From Demequina muriae (GTDB taxonomy: Bacteria; Actinomycetota; Actinomycetes; Actinomycetales; Demequinaceae), in NCBI RefSeq assembly GCF_030418295.1, contig NZ_JAUHQA010000001.1, positions 1,798,001 through 1,862,000 on the forward strand: a stretch of DNA of 64,000 nt. The letters are read 5' to 3'. Position 1 is the first letter of the stretch; each line of letters starts with the position of its first letter. The notes beneath the pieces are model-generated. The model worked only from the letters and a program-made list of their open reading frames with translations, ran no database searches and was not told the DNA's origin. Both the position numbers and the translations under genes were made by a program. This document shows, in pieces, positions 17,720 through 25,456 of this stretch.

Positions 17720-19267
17720 CTAACCCGTCAGTTCCACCGAGCGGAACCGGATGGCTCCGTCGGACCGGACCGTGTAGCCGGACAGCTCCGGCGACCAGGC
17801 CTGGATGACGGCGGGGTTGTAGAGGTAGATGTACGACGCGTCGTCGGCGATCATGGTCGCCGCCTCAGCGTAGAGATCACGGCGCGCGTCGGCGTCGGTC
17901 TCGGTGCGTCCCGCCTCGAGTAGAGCGTCCACGTCCGGGTTCGAGTAGCCCTGGAAGTTGAAGCCGCCCTCGGAGTGGTGCTGCGCGTAGTAGAAGTCGT
18001 CGGGATCGAGGTTGCCGAGCCACGACAGCATGAACATGTCGAAGTTGCCCTCACCCTGCTCGGCGAGCCACGTCGCGAAGTCGACCGTGCGGATCTCGAC
18101 GTCGATGCCGTACGGCTCGAGGTTGTCGGCCAGGATCTGCGCCGTGAGCTCGGTCTCCGAGTACTCGCTCGTCGCCAGGAAGTCGATGGTTCCTCCGGTG
18201 AAGCCCGCTTCGTCGAACAGCTCCTGAGCGCGCTCCGGGTCGTACGAGTACTCGTCGTACTCGGTGAACCACGCCGACTGCTCGGGGATGGCGAGCTGGT
18301 TGAGCACGCCGGTGCCGTACGTCGTGGCCTGCAGGATCGCCTCGCGGTCGATCGCGTACGCGACCGCCTGGCGCGCGCGCACGTCGTCCCACGGCGCGTT
18401 GTTCTGGTTCAGCGCCAGGTACCAGTAGTCGGTGCTGGGCTCGATGGCGAGCTCGCTGTCGCCGCCGGAGAGGGCCTCGACCTGCTGCACCGGCACGGAG
18501 TCGGTCCAATCGATCTCGCCGTTCTCCAGTGCGGTGATGGCGGTTGAGCCCTCGGAGATGAAGCGGAACTCGACCCCAGGCACGCTCGGTGCATCGCCCC
18601 AGTAGTCGGGGTTCGCGGTGAGGGTGATGTGGTCGCCACTGACGTAGTCGGCGAACGAGAACGGGCCGGTCCCGACCGGGGCGCTGACGATGTCGCCGGA
18701 GGTCACGTTGTCCTCGCTGACGATCGCCATGCCCTTGTAGCCGCCGATGAGGGCGAGAAGGTTGGGCGTCGGCTGTGCCACCGTGATCTCCACGGTGGAG
18801 TCGTCAGGCGCGGTCACCGACTCGATCGCGGCGAACCGCCACGAGGGTGTGAGCTCCTCATCGATGATGCGCGTGTACGAGTAGACCACGTCGTCGGCGG
18901 TGAACGCGGAGCCGTCGTGGAACGTCACGTCGTCGCGCAGGTCGAAGGTCCAGGTGAGCTGGTCGTCGCTGATCTCCCACGATTCTGCGAGCGCCGGCTG
19001 CATCTCGAGGCTGTCGTCGGGCTCGACGAGGGTGTCGAACACGTTCTCGAGCACCTGGAACGAGAAGTACGCGGACGTCACATGCGGGTCGAGCTGGTCT
19101 GGCTCACCGGCGATCGCGGCGACCAGCGCGTCGGAGCTCGGCTCGACCTGTCCGTCGGCGGTCGACCCGTCGCCGTCCAGATCGACAGCGTCGCCGCCGC
19201 CGGAGCACGCAGACAGGGCGAGCACTCCTGCGGCCATGGCCGCTATAGCTGTACGTGTAGTTCTCAC
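17720..19267 (-). CDS. Peptide-binding lipoprotein, solute-binding protein family 5
   Basis: A 515-residue SBP_bac_5 receptor. The signal peptide ends in the lipobox ALSACS (Cys ~21), followed by a Gly/Asp-rich linker and the family segment AESWEISDDQLTWTFDLRDDVTFHDG (residues split across the fold) and YSYTRIIDEE. It binds peptides outside the cell and delivers them to the DppBC permeases. GAGGAG precedes the GTG. A strong promoter with an operator-like dyad lies upstream (19292-19334). The ligand class (dipeptide, oligopeptide or nickel) cannot be read directly. Confidence 0.9.
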   Translation of the reverse strand: MRTTRTAIAAMAAGVLALSACSGGGDAVDLDGDGSTADGQVEPSSDALVAAIAGEPDQLDPHVTSAYFSFQVLENVFDTLVEPDDSLEMQPALAESWEISDDQLTWTFDLRDDVTFHDGSAFTADDVVYSYTRIIDEELTPSWRFAAIESVTAPDDSTVEITVAQPTPNLLALIGGYKGMAIVSEDNVTSGDIVSAPVGTGPFSFADYVSGDHITLTANPDYWGDAPSVPGVEFRFISEGSTAITALENGEIDWTDSVPVQQVEALSGGDSELAIEPSTDYWYLALNQNNAPWDDVRARQAVAYAIDREAILQATTYGTGVLNQLAIPEQSAWFTEYDEYSYDPERAQELFDEAGFTGGTIDFLATSEYSETELTAQILADNLEPYGIDVEIRTVDFATWLAEQGEGNFDMFMLSWLGNLDPDDFYYAQHHSEGGFNFQGYSNPDVDALLEAGRTETDADARRDLYAEAATMIADDASYIYLYNPAVIQAWSPELSGYTVRSDGAIRFRSVELTG

Positions 19268-19291
19268 GGTCTTCTCCTCACCATCACTTTG

Positions 19292-19334
19292 CTGATATTT
19301 GAATCAGTATGTGGCACCATAGTGCTCATCACAA
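19292..19334 (-). promoter_or_regulatory. Promoter of the peptide-importer operon with overlapping dyad
   Basis: On the minus strand TTGTGA (19329-19334) and CATACT (19306-19311) are separated by exactly 17 bases, a good sigma-70-type promoter. A dyad CTGAT-6-ATCAG (19292-19307) covers the predicted transcription start, the position of a repressor site. This is an AT-rich island in an otherwise ~70% GC region. Confidence 0.6.
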
Positions 19335-19362
19335 GGCGGGGAAGGTCACGAAACAACAAATT

Positions 19363-19368
19363 TACAAT
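19363..19368 (+). promoter_or_regulatory. Candidate -10 box for the DUF1028 gene
   Basis: TACAAT matches the -10 consensus closely and faces the DUF1028 gene; no good -35 is visible at 16-18 bases. It would give an ~75-base leader. Confidence 0.35.
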
Positions 19369-19449
19369 CCCACGTGGTCGCCGGACATGCGCTCCCTCCC
19401 TCGCTCACCCGGGAGCGCACGGCACCGAAGCGTTTCGCACTGGAGGGGC

Positions 19450-20163
19450 ATGACCTACAGCATTCTCGCGGTCGATCGCGCGCACCGTGCGATCGGGATC
19501 GCGACCGCGACGTTCTCCCTGGCGGTCGGCAATTCGGTGCCGGCCATCGACCCCGCCGCGGGCGCGGTGGCGAGCCAGGCCTGGCCCAACCGCGACCTCC
19601 GCCACCTCGCCCTCGAAGCGCTGAGGGACGGAGCGCAGCCCGCCTCCGCCCTCGCATCGGCCCTCCGCACGGATGGCGGAGCGGCCTACCGGCAGCTCGC
19701 GGTGATGGGACTCGACGGCGCGTGGGAGGTCCACACCGGCGAGAGCTGCACTCCGTGGGCGGGTCACCGTGCGGTCGACGGGATGGTCATCGCCGGCAAC
19801 TATCTGGCTGGCTCGCATGTGCTCGACGCCGCGGCCGACGCCTGGGGCGCGACCCCCGATCTTCATGCTGATGTCCCACCGGACGAGGTCGTCGACACGG
19901 CAGGTCGCCGCGCCCAGCGCGCCGTTCCGCAGGCGTCAGTGGCGCTCGCGAAGCGGCTCGTCGCCGCACTCCTCGCTGCGGAGGACGCGGGTGGCGACGC
20001 TCGAGGAAGGCAGAGCGCATCGCTGATCGTGTCGTCACGCGGAGAACGCGTGCAGTGGCCGCCAGCGACCGACATCGACCTCAGAGTCGATGACGATGAC
20101 CGCGGTCCCTACGCGTTGGCGGCGCTGCTCGACCACCGCCTCGGGACCCGCGCGGCGGACTGA
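19450..20163 (+). CDS. DUF1028 family protein (Ntn-hydrolase fold)
   Basis: A 237-residue protein with the family N-terminus MTYSILAVDRAHRAIGIATAT, GSVPAIDPAAGAVASQAWPN-type segments (here NSVPAIDPAAG), GYAGNYLAG-type NYLAG and LLAAEDAGGDARGRQSA. From memory, structures place DUF1028 in the N-terminal-nucleophile hydrolase fold; residue 2 is Thr, so Thr2 is a candidate nucleophile if Met is removed (inference). GGAGGGG lies just before the ATG. Its divergent position beside a peptide importer suggests hydrolysis of an imported peptide or amide, but no activity is known to me. Confidence 0.85.
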   Translation: MTYSILAVDRAHRAIGIATATFSLAVGNSVPAIDPAAGAVASQAWPNRDLRHLALEALRDGAQPASALASALRTDGGAAYRQLAVMGLDGAWEVHTGESCTPWAGHRAVDGMVIAGNYLAGSHVLDAAADAWGATPDLHADVPPDEVVDTAGRRAQRAVPQASVALAKRLVAALLAAEDAGGDARGRQSASLIVSSRGERVQWPPATDIDLRVDDDDRGPYALAALLDHRLGTRAAD

Positions 20164-20207
20164 GCCGTCAGTCCTCGAAGGGTTCAGTCCTCGAAGGGGC
20201 TGACGGC
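20164..20207. terminator. Hairpin with internal 15-bp tandem repeat between convergent genes
   Basis: GCCGTCAG (20164-20171) pairs with CTGACGGC (20200-20207). Inside lie two copies of TCAGTCCTCGAAGGG (20168-20182 and 20184-20198, 16-base period). The second copy is the last codons and stop of the XRE-cupin gene, so the first is a duplicate of that gene's end. The hairpin may act as a terminator for both genes. Confidence 0.4.
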
Positions 20208-20789
20208 CCCGAGCACGATCGTGGGCTCGTCCGCACCGTTGGCCCACCAGTGCGACGTCGAGCAGCGGTACGACACCGTGTCGCCTGGGGCGAGCTCCAT
20301 GCGCCGCTCGCCGTGCTGCACCACCAGCAGCCCCTGCTCCACCACCACCGCCTCGGTGCCCGCGTGCCGGAAGGGCGAGGCTTCGTTGGAGAATCCGATG
20401 GGCAGCGTGGACCGGATCAGCTGCAGGTTCGAGCGGCTGCGGGGGGTGAGCAGCTCCCGCCTCACCTGACGTGCGAGGTCCGACCCGCCGTATACCGGGA
20501 GCAGGTGGCGCGCATCCGCCCTCACCACCATCGAGTCGCCATCAGGGGCGTCGAGCAGCCTGGAGATGGGCACCTCGAGTGCCGCGGCGAGGCGCGTGAG
20601 CGAGTTCACCGAGGGGTTCCCCAGGCCGCGCTCGAGCTCGCTGATGGATCCGAAGCTCACGCCCGCACGCGTGCTGAGTGCTTGCAGGCTCAGGTGGAGC
20701 CGCTTGCGCTCCCTGCGGAGGTTGTGTCCGATCGCGACCACCACAGCCGCCGCGTCGTCGAGACGCGGCGCGGGGTCAGAATCGTGCAT
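20184..20789 (-). CDS. XRE-family HTH regulator with C-terminal cupin domain
   Basis: A 201-residue regulator. An XRE helix-turn-helix (~18-75; LSLQALSTRAGVSFGSISELERG) is followed by a cupin_2 barrel (~115-195) with TEAVVVEQGLLVV and APGDTVSYRC. This architecture (PuuR/SutR-like) senses small metabolites and often controls nearby uptake or catabolic genes; the peptide importer and DUF1028 genes are the obvious candidates. TACGCT (minus strand, 20798-20803) lies eight bases before the ATG, indicating a possibly leaderless transcript. It is divergent from the PHP gene with interleaved promoters. Confidence 0.88.
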   Translation of the reverse strand: MHDSDPAPRLDDAAAVVVAIGHNLRRERKRLHLSLQALSTRAGVSFGSISELERGLGNPSVNSLTRLAAALEVPISRLLDAPDGDSMVVRADARHLLPVYGGSDLARQVRRELLTPRSRSNLQLIRSTLPIGFSNEASPFRHAGTEAVVVEQGLLVVQHGERRMELAPGDTVSYRCSTSHWWANGADEPTIVLGAVSPFED

Positions 20790-20797
20790 AGTGCGCC

Positions 20798-20839
20798 AGC
20801 GTACCGCTCACGCGGGCGCGCGCTCGTGCCGCGTACGCT
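20798..20839. promoter_or_regulatory. Interleaved divergent -10 boxes (XRE-cupin / PHP)
   Basis: Both genes carry the same TACGCTGGCG block, on opposite strands: TACGCT reads leftward at 20798-20803 and rightward at 20834-20839. Only 56 bases separate the two start codons, so each -35 region must fall near the other gene's -10. Confidence 0.5.
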
Positions 20840-20845
20840 GGCGGC

Positions 20846-21682
20846 ATGCGGATCGACCTCCACACCCACTCGACTGTCTCCGACGGCACGGGTGCGCCCT
20901 CGCAGGTGATGCGGGAGGCGGCGGAGGCAGGGCTCCACATCGTGGCGCTCACGGACCACGACGCCATCGACGGCTGGGAGGAGGCCGCGGCCACGGCGGC
21001 CGATGCGGGGCTCGGCTTCGTGCCCGGCATCGAGGTCTCGTGCCGGCACCACGGCATTTCGATCCATCTGCTCAGCTACTGGCACCGCGCCGATGACGCC
21101 GATGCGATCGCGATGCTCGCCCGCACGAGGGACGCGCGCGTGCATCGTGCCCGAGAGATCGTCGAGAAGGTGGGCGTCGACTATCCCGTCACGTGGGAAG
21201 CGGTGGCGGAGCTGGCGGGGGACGCGGCCACGGTCGGCCGGCCCCACATCGCCGATGCGCTCGTCGCGCAGGGTGTCGTGCCCACCCGGGACGAGGCCTT
21301 CGAGCACATTCTGGCCGGCAACTCCCGCTACTACGTGCCGCACTACGCGCCCGAGGTGACCGACGCGGTGCGGACGATGCGCGCCGCCGGCGGGGTCACG
21401 GTGTTCGCACACCCGGGGGCCGATGCGCGCGGCCGGATCGTCACCACGTCCGTCATCGAGTCGATGGCGAAGGCCGGGCTGGTGGGACTCGAGATCGATC
21501 ACCGCGACCACGACGAGCGTCAGCGGGAGCGCTTGGCGCGCATCGCGTCACGCCTGGGCCTGGTGCGCACCGGTGCGAGCGATTATCACGGCACGGGCAA
21601 GCGCAACGCGCTGGGGGAGAACCTCACGGACCCGAGGTCGTTCCTCGCACTCGAGAGGGCACGGGTGAGCCGGGACCGCTGA
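20846..21682 (+). CDS. PHP-domain phosphoesterase (RNase AM/YciV-like)
   Basis: A 278-residue protein with the four PHP metal motifs: DLHTHSTVSDG, ALTDHDAIDGW, PGIEVSCRHHG (Glu and His), and later FAHPGA and GASDYHG. The length and the YWHRADD insertion match the single-domain PHP family that includes E. coli RNase AM (YciV), a 3',5'-nucleotide phosphatase and 5'-3' exoribonuclease; other PHP activities are possible. The ATG is preceded at six bases by TACGCT, and no Shine-Dalgarno is visible, so it is probably leaderless. Confidence 0.85.
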   Translation: MRIDLHTHSTVSDGTGAPSQVMREAAEAGLHIVALTDHDAIDGWEEAAATAADAGLGFVPGIEVSCRHHGISIHLLSYWHRADDADAIAMLARTRDARVHRAREIVEKVGVDYPVTWEAVAELAGDAATVGRPHIADALVAQGVVPTRDEAFEHILAGNSRYYVPHYAPEVTDAVRTMRAAGGVTVFAHPGADARGRIVTTSVIESMAKAGLVGLEIDHRDHDERQRERLARIASRLGLVRTGASDYHGTGKRNALGENLTDPRSFLALERARVSRDR

Positions 21683-21714
21683 GCGGTCTCGCGGCGAGCT
21701 CGCCGCCGGGACGG

Positions 21715-21741
21715 AGGGCTGGGCCATGACGGCCCAGCCCT
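21715..21741. terminator. Bidirectional intrinsic-type hairpin
   Basis: An 11-bp perfect stem AGGGCTGGGCC with the loop ATGAC and its complement sits between the convergent PHP and DEAD-box genes. There is no U-tract, as is usual in high-GC actinobacteria. Confidence 0.7.
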
Positions 21742-21747
21742 GTCACG

Positions 21748-23454
21748 TCAGTCCTGCGACTGCGACGGCTGTCCGCCCTGGCCGCCGCTGCGGCGACGGC
21801 GGCGGTTGCGCTTGCGCGGCTGACCGCCTTCACCGTCACGGCTGGGCTGAGCTGACGAGTGGTCCGCGCCGGACTGGGGGCGGTCCGAGCCGCCGCCTTC
21901 GGCGCCCGAGCGCTCCTGGCGTCGACCGCCCTCACCGCGTCCGCCACTGTCGCGGCTCCCGCCGTCACGACCACGTCCACGGCCCTCGCCGCGTCCGCCG
22001 CCATCGCGGCTGCCACCGTCGCGGCTGCCACCGTCGCGGCTGCCACCGTCGCGGCCACGGCCTTCGCCGCGTCCGCCACCGGGGCCGCCGCGTCCACGCC
22101 CGCCGTCACGTCCACCGCGGTCGCCGCCGGGCTTCTTGCCGGTCTCGCCGAGGTCCTCGAGCGTCTCGCCCTCGAGGCCTTCGAGCTTGCGCTCGCTGCG
22201 GGGCAGGCGGCCCTTGGTTCCCACGGGGATGTTCAGCTGCTCGTACAGGTGCGGGGAGTTCGAGTACGTCTCCTCGGGGTCCGGGTAGCCGAGGTCGAGC
22301 GACTTGTCGATCATGGACCAGCGGGGAAGGTCATCCCAGTCCACGAACGTCACGGCGACACCCGTCTTGCCGGCACGGCCCGTACGGCCGATGCGGTGCA
22401 GGTACGTCTTCTCGTCCTCGGGGCACTGGTAGTTCACGACGTGCGTGACGTCGTCGACGTCGATGCCGCGTGCGGCCACGTCCGTCGCCACGAGCACATC
22501 GATCTTGGTGTGGCGGAAGGCGCGGAGCGCCTGTTCACGGGCGCCCTGCCCCAGGTCGCCGTGCAGCGCGCCGGCGGCGAATCCGCGGTCGCGCAGCTCG
22601 TCGGACACCTTGGCCGCGGTGCGCTTGGTGCGCGCGAACACGATGGTCCGGCCACGGCCCTCGGCCTGCAGGATCCGCGCGAGCACCTCGACCTTGTCCA
22701 TGGCGTGGGCCCGGTAGAGGAACTGCGTGGTGGCCTTGACGGTGGCGCCGTCGTCATCCGGGTCGGCGGCGCGGATGTGCGTGGGCTGGAGCATGTAGCG
22801 GCGGGCCAGCTGCACCACGGGACCGGGCATGGTCGCGGAGAAGAGCATCGTGTGGCGCGAGGCGGGCGTCGCGGCGAGCAGGCGCTCCACGTCGGGCAGG
22901 AACCCGAGGTCGAGCATCTCGTCGGCCTCGTCGAGCACCACCGTGCGGACGTAGCGCAGGTCCAGGTGTCCCTGGTTGAGCAGGTCGATCATGCGGCCGG
23001 GGGTGCCGACCACGACCTCGACGCCCTTGTTGAGCATGTCGATCTGGGGCTCGTAGGCACGGCCGCCGTAGATCTGGGCGATCCGGGTGGAGCGCTTCTT
23101 GGACGCCGTCTGGAGGTCGCCTGCCACCTGCACCGCGAGCTCGCGGGTAGGGGCGACGACCAGTGCCTGCGGCTTTCCGGGTGCATCGAGCTCGTCATAC
23201 CCGGGCTCGCCGGGGGAGACGGTGCGGTGCAGGAGCGGCACGCCGAAGCCGAGCGTCTTGCCCGTTCCGGTCTTGGCCTGGCCGATGATGTCGTGGCCGC
23301 CGAGCGCGACCGGGAGGGTCATCGCCTGGATCGGGAACGGGTTCACGATGCCGCCCTCGGCGAGGGCCTCGGCGATCAGTGGGTTGATCTTGAAGTCCGC
23401 GAAGCTCTGGTCCGCGGTATGCACACTGGCGTGCGTCTGAGTGGTCTCAGTCAT
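21748..23454 (-). CDS. DEAD-box RNA helicase with Gly/Arg/Asp-rich C-terminal tail
   Basis: A 568-residue SF2 RNA helicase. The Q-motif region includes FADFKINPLIAEAL; motif I is AKTGTGKT, motif II LDEADEMLDLG, motif III SAT, and motif VI HRIGRTGRAG. The tail from ~450 is a low-complexity RGG/GSRD repeat ending in basic KRNRRRRRSGGQ, an RNA-binding tail like that of RhlE and CsdA-type helicases. The likely role is RNA remodelling in ribosome assembly or decay. A good -10 (TAGAAT, minus, 23603-23608) implies a 5' leader of ~140 bases, unusual in this window and suggestive of post-transcriptional control. It occupies the place of M. tuberculosis rhlE (Rv3211) relative to DUF3107. Confidence 0.92.
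   Translation of the reverse strand: MTETTQTHASVHTADQSFADFKINPLIAEALAEGGIVNPFPIQAMTLPVALGGHDIIGQAKTGTGKTLGFGVPLLHRTVSPGEPGYDELDAPGKPQALVVAPTRELAVQVAGDLQTASKKRSTRIAQIYGGRAYEPQIDMLNKGVEVVVGTPGRMIDLLNQGHLDLRYVRTVVLDEADEMLDLGFLPDVERLLAATPASRHTMLFSATMPGPVVQLARRYMLQPTHIRAADPDDDGATVKATTQFLYRAHAMDKVEVLARILQAEGRGRTIVFARTKRTAAKVSDELRDRGFAAGALHGDLGQGAREQALRAFRHTKIDVLVATDVAARGIDVDDVTHVVNYQCPEDEKTYLHRIGRTGRAGKTGVAVTFVDWDDLPRWSMIDKSLDLGYPDPEETYSNSPHLYEQLNIPVGTKGRLPRSERKLEGLEGETLEDLGETGKKPGGDRGGRDGGRGRGGPGGGRGEGRGRDGGSRDGGSRDGGSRDGGGRGEGRGRGRDGGSRDSGGRGEGGRRQERSGAEGGGSDRPQSGADHSSAQPSRDGEGGQPRKRNRRRRRSGGQGGQPSQSQD
22006..22050. repeat. 15-bp tandem repeat, three perfect copies, coding
   Basis: The unit GCGGCTGCCACCGTC is repeated three times without error (22006, 22021, 22036) inside the helicase gene, encoding GGSRD-type pentapeptides in the RNA-binding tail. 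Perfect copies suggest recent slippage. Confidence 0.85.
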
Positions 23455-23602
23455 GGTGGTGAAGATCCTTGGGGTGATTCGCGGGCGCGAGGTGTCGCGT
23501 CCTGTCGGCGGGCAGCCGATCGCGAATCATTGTCCTTGCGGCCTTCGCTATCTCCAGCGGCGCCGCGCTTCCATGACGACCGGTCAGCCCCGGGTCGCGT
23601 TC

Positions 23603-23608
23603 ATTCTA
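23603..23608 (-). promoter_or_regulatory. Predicted -10 of the DEAD-box helicase gene
   Basis: TAGAAT on the minus strand, close to the TATAAT consensus. It gives a leader of about 140 bases (23455-23597), which contains no ORF I can support, before AAGGATC and the ATG at 23454. Confidence 0.45.
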
Positions 23609-23655
23609 GCCCCCGCGGCGACTCGCGGCCAGGAACCCCGTCTACGCTGTCGCAC

Positions 23656-24162
23656 ATGCGCGTGGTGGTGATGGGTGTGACAGGGTGCGGAAAGTCGACC
23701 GTAGGGATGCGACTCGCGCACGAGCTCAAGGCTCAGTTCTGCGATGGTGACGACCTGCATTCGGCGACGGCCATCGCGAAGATGGCCGCGGGCATCGCGC
23801 TGACGGACGAGGACCGGTGGCCGTGGCTCGACGCCGTGGCCACCTGGCTGGAGGGGCAGGACCGCGGCATCGTCGCGTGCTCGGCGCTCAAGCGCGTCTA
23901 CCGCGACTGCATCCGCGACGTCGCGGGCGACTCAGTGGTCTTCGTCCACCTCGCCGCTCCGCAGAGCGTGCTCGAGCCTCGGGTCCGCAGGCGTGCCGAG
24001 CACGACGGACACTTCGCGCCCGCCGGGCTGCTGGACTCTCAGTACGCCGTGCTCGAGCCCCTCGAGGCCGATGAGCTGGGCGGCAAGGTGCCGGTGCATC
24101 GGCACTCTCCCGAAGGAGCGACGCTCGTCGCACGCGCGATCGTCGAATCTGCGCGCCGGTAG
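23656..24162 (+). CDS. gntK: Gluconokinase (GntK family)
   Basis: A 168-residue P-loop kinase. Walker A GVTGCGKS lies at residues ~7-14, and the family segments FCDGDDLH, LTDEDRWPWLDAV and CSALKRVYRD follow. It phosphorylates D-gluconate to 6-phosphogluconate, feeding the pentose phosphate pathway. TACGCT (23643-23648) seven bases before the ATG and no ribosome site indicate a leaderless start. It stands alone, with no gluconate permease beside it. Confidence 0.92.
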   Translation: MRVVVMGVTGCGKSTVGMRLAHELKAQFCDGDDLHSATAIAKMAAGIALTDEDRWPWLDAVATWLEGQDRGIVACSALKRVYRDCIRDVAGDSVVFVHLAAPQSVLEPRVRRRAEHDGHFAPAGLLDSQYAVLEPLEADELGGKVPVHRHSPEGATLVARAIVESARR

Positions 24163-24180
24163 CGCGCTGGCCGTGGCGCC

Positions 24181-24399
24181 TCAGGCGTTGAAGCCCACGC
24201 GCCGCTTGGTCTCCTCGCCGATCTCCACATAGCCCAAGGAACCGGACGGGACGACGACCCGGCGACCCTTGTCGTCGGTGAGGTCGAGAGTGGCTCCCGC
24301 CACCGCTGCGGACACCGCCTCGGCCACCGCATCGGCCGTCATGTCGGACTCGATCACGATCTCACGGGAGACGTTCTGAACGCCGATCCTGACTTCCAC
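24181..24399 (-). CDS. DUF3107 domain protein
   Basis: A 72-residue protein, all of it one DUF3107 domain (VEVRIGVQNVSREI ... TKRRVGFNA). The GTG at 24399 is chosen because AGGAGG lies at ideal spacing and because family members start at EVRIGVQN; the frame continues eight codons further to 24423. DUF3107 proteins are small actinobacterial proteins of unknown function, related to M. tuberculosis TB9.4 (Rv3208A). Divergent from DUF3152, as I recall for mycobacteria. Confidence 0.88.
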   Translation of the reverse strand: MEVRIGVQNVSREIVIESDMTADAVAEAVSAAVAGATLDLTDDKGRRVVVPSGSLGYVEIGEETKRRVGFNA

Positions 24400-24437
24400 G
24401 CTGACCTCCTGGGGTCTGTTCACTGCTGGCTACTGAT

Positions 24438-24443
24438 TATCGT
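24438..24443 (+). promoter_or_regulatory. Predicted -10 for leaderless DUF3152 gene
   Basis: TATCGT lies six bases before the GTG at 24450. This geometry supports GTG as both the transcription and translation start. Confidence 0.45.
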
Positions 24444-24449
24444 AGGGGG

Positions 24450-25406
24450 GTGAGTGATGGTGGCAGACGCGTGTTCGCGGGCAGGGGAATCTCCCTGCCC
24501 ACCCTGGGATCGATCGCCCTCGTCGTGGTCGTCGCCTTCGCGGCGGGCATCGGCGTGGGCTGGGGTACGGGTCTCGTCGCCGACCGTCTCGCCGCCCCGG
24601 AGCCCAGCGTCTCCGCGACGCCGAGCGCCTCGGCCACCCCCACCGTGGCGGTGAGCATCCCGCCACTCGATCCGATCGACCGCGACGTCGACGAGGCGGA
24701 CGCGCTCGCGGGAATCGCCTTGCTCGACGTCGTGCGCGAGGGCGATGGCAGCTTCGCCACGGTCACCACCGACGGCGAGCCCTCCGGGGGCGGCGCGTCG
24801 GTGCGGTGGGTCCGCGTCGAGTACGAGGAGGGGCTGAACATGAACGGCAGCGCCCTCGGGCAGTTCGTGCTCGACACCCTCAATGATCCGCGTGGCTGGG
24901 GAGCCAGGGGACGCTTCGAGTTCGTGCCCACCGGTGGGGCCCCCGACCTCCGCATCGTGCTTGCGAGTCCGTACACGGCCGCCGCGACCTGCCCCGATCC
25001 TCATGCGACCGCGCCGGCGGGAGCGCTCGTCGACCCGTCGGCGACGCCCGAGCCGGCGGTGGACCCCTCCACCGCCGCATCGGCCGATCCCGATGCCTCG
25101 GCCGAGGCGACCAGCTGTGCGGACCAGGGGCTCGTGATGCTCAACCACTACGACTGGCTCCGGGGACTCGACGCCTACGGAGACGACCGGTCGGGCGCTC
25201 GGGCCTACCTGATCAACCATTTCGTGGGCCACGCCCTGGGCGATGAGGACGTCGAGTGCACGTCCGGTCGAGCGCTGGTCATGGCCGATCAGAGCGACCT
25301 CGCCGGGGACTGTGATCCGAACCCCTGGCCGTGGCCCGACGAGCCCGTGCCAGAGCCGAGCCCGTCGGCCGATGCCACGGCCGCCACGCGCGACGACGAG
25401 GGGTAG
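24450..25406 (+). CDS. DUF3152 zincin-like secreted protein with a broken active-site motif
   Basis: A 318-residue protein with a signal anchor (~17-40), a Ser/Ala/Pro-rich linker and a DUF3152 domain (VRVEYEEGLNMNG, LNDPRGWGARGRFEF, IVLASPYT, VMLNHYDW). At the place where the family normally has an HExxH-type zinc-protease motif, this protein reads NHFVGHALG: His257 and His261 remain but the catalytic Glu is Phe258, and the downstream third-ligand region is DEDVEC without His. It may therefore be a pseudoenzyme or bind metal differently. The predicted site is extracytoplasmic. GTG start, probably leaderless. Confidence 0.8.
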   Translation: MSDGGRRVFAGRGISLPTLGSIALVVVVAFAAGIGVGWGTGLVADRLAAPEPSVSATPSASATPTVAVSIPPLDPIDRDVDEADALAGIALLDVVREGDGSFATVTTDGEPSGGGASVRWVRVEYEEGLNMNGSALGQFVLDTLNDPRGWGARGRFEFVPTGGAPDLRIVLASPYTAAATCPDPHATAPAGALVDPSATPEPAVDPSTAASADPDASAEATSCADQGLVMLNHYDWLRGLDAYGDDRSGARAYLINHFVGHALGDEDVECTSGRALVMADQSDLAGDCDPNPWPWPDEPVPEPSPSADATAATRDDEG

Positions 25407-25456
25407 GGCGCACCGCCAGGGGTGGCACGGCGCGCGGCGTCGGTAGACTCCCCGGC

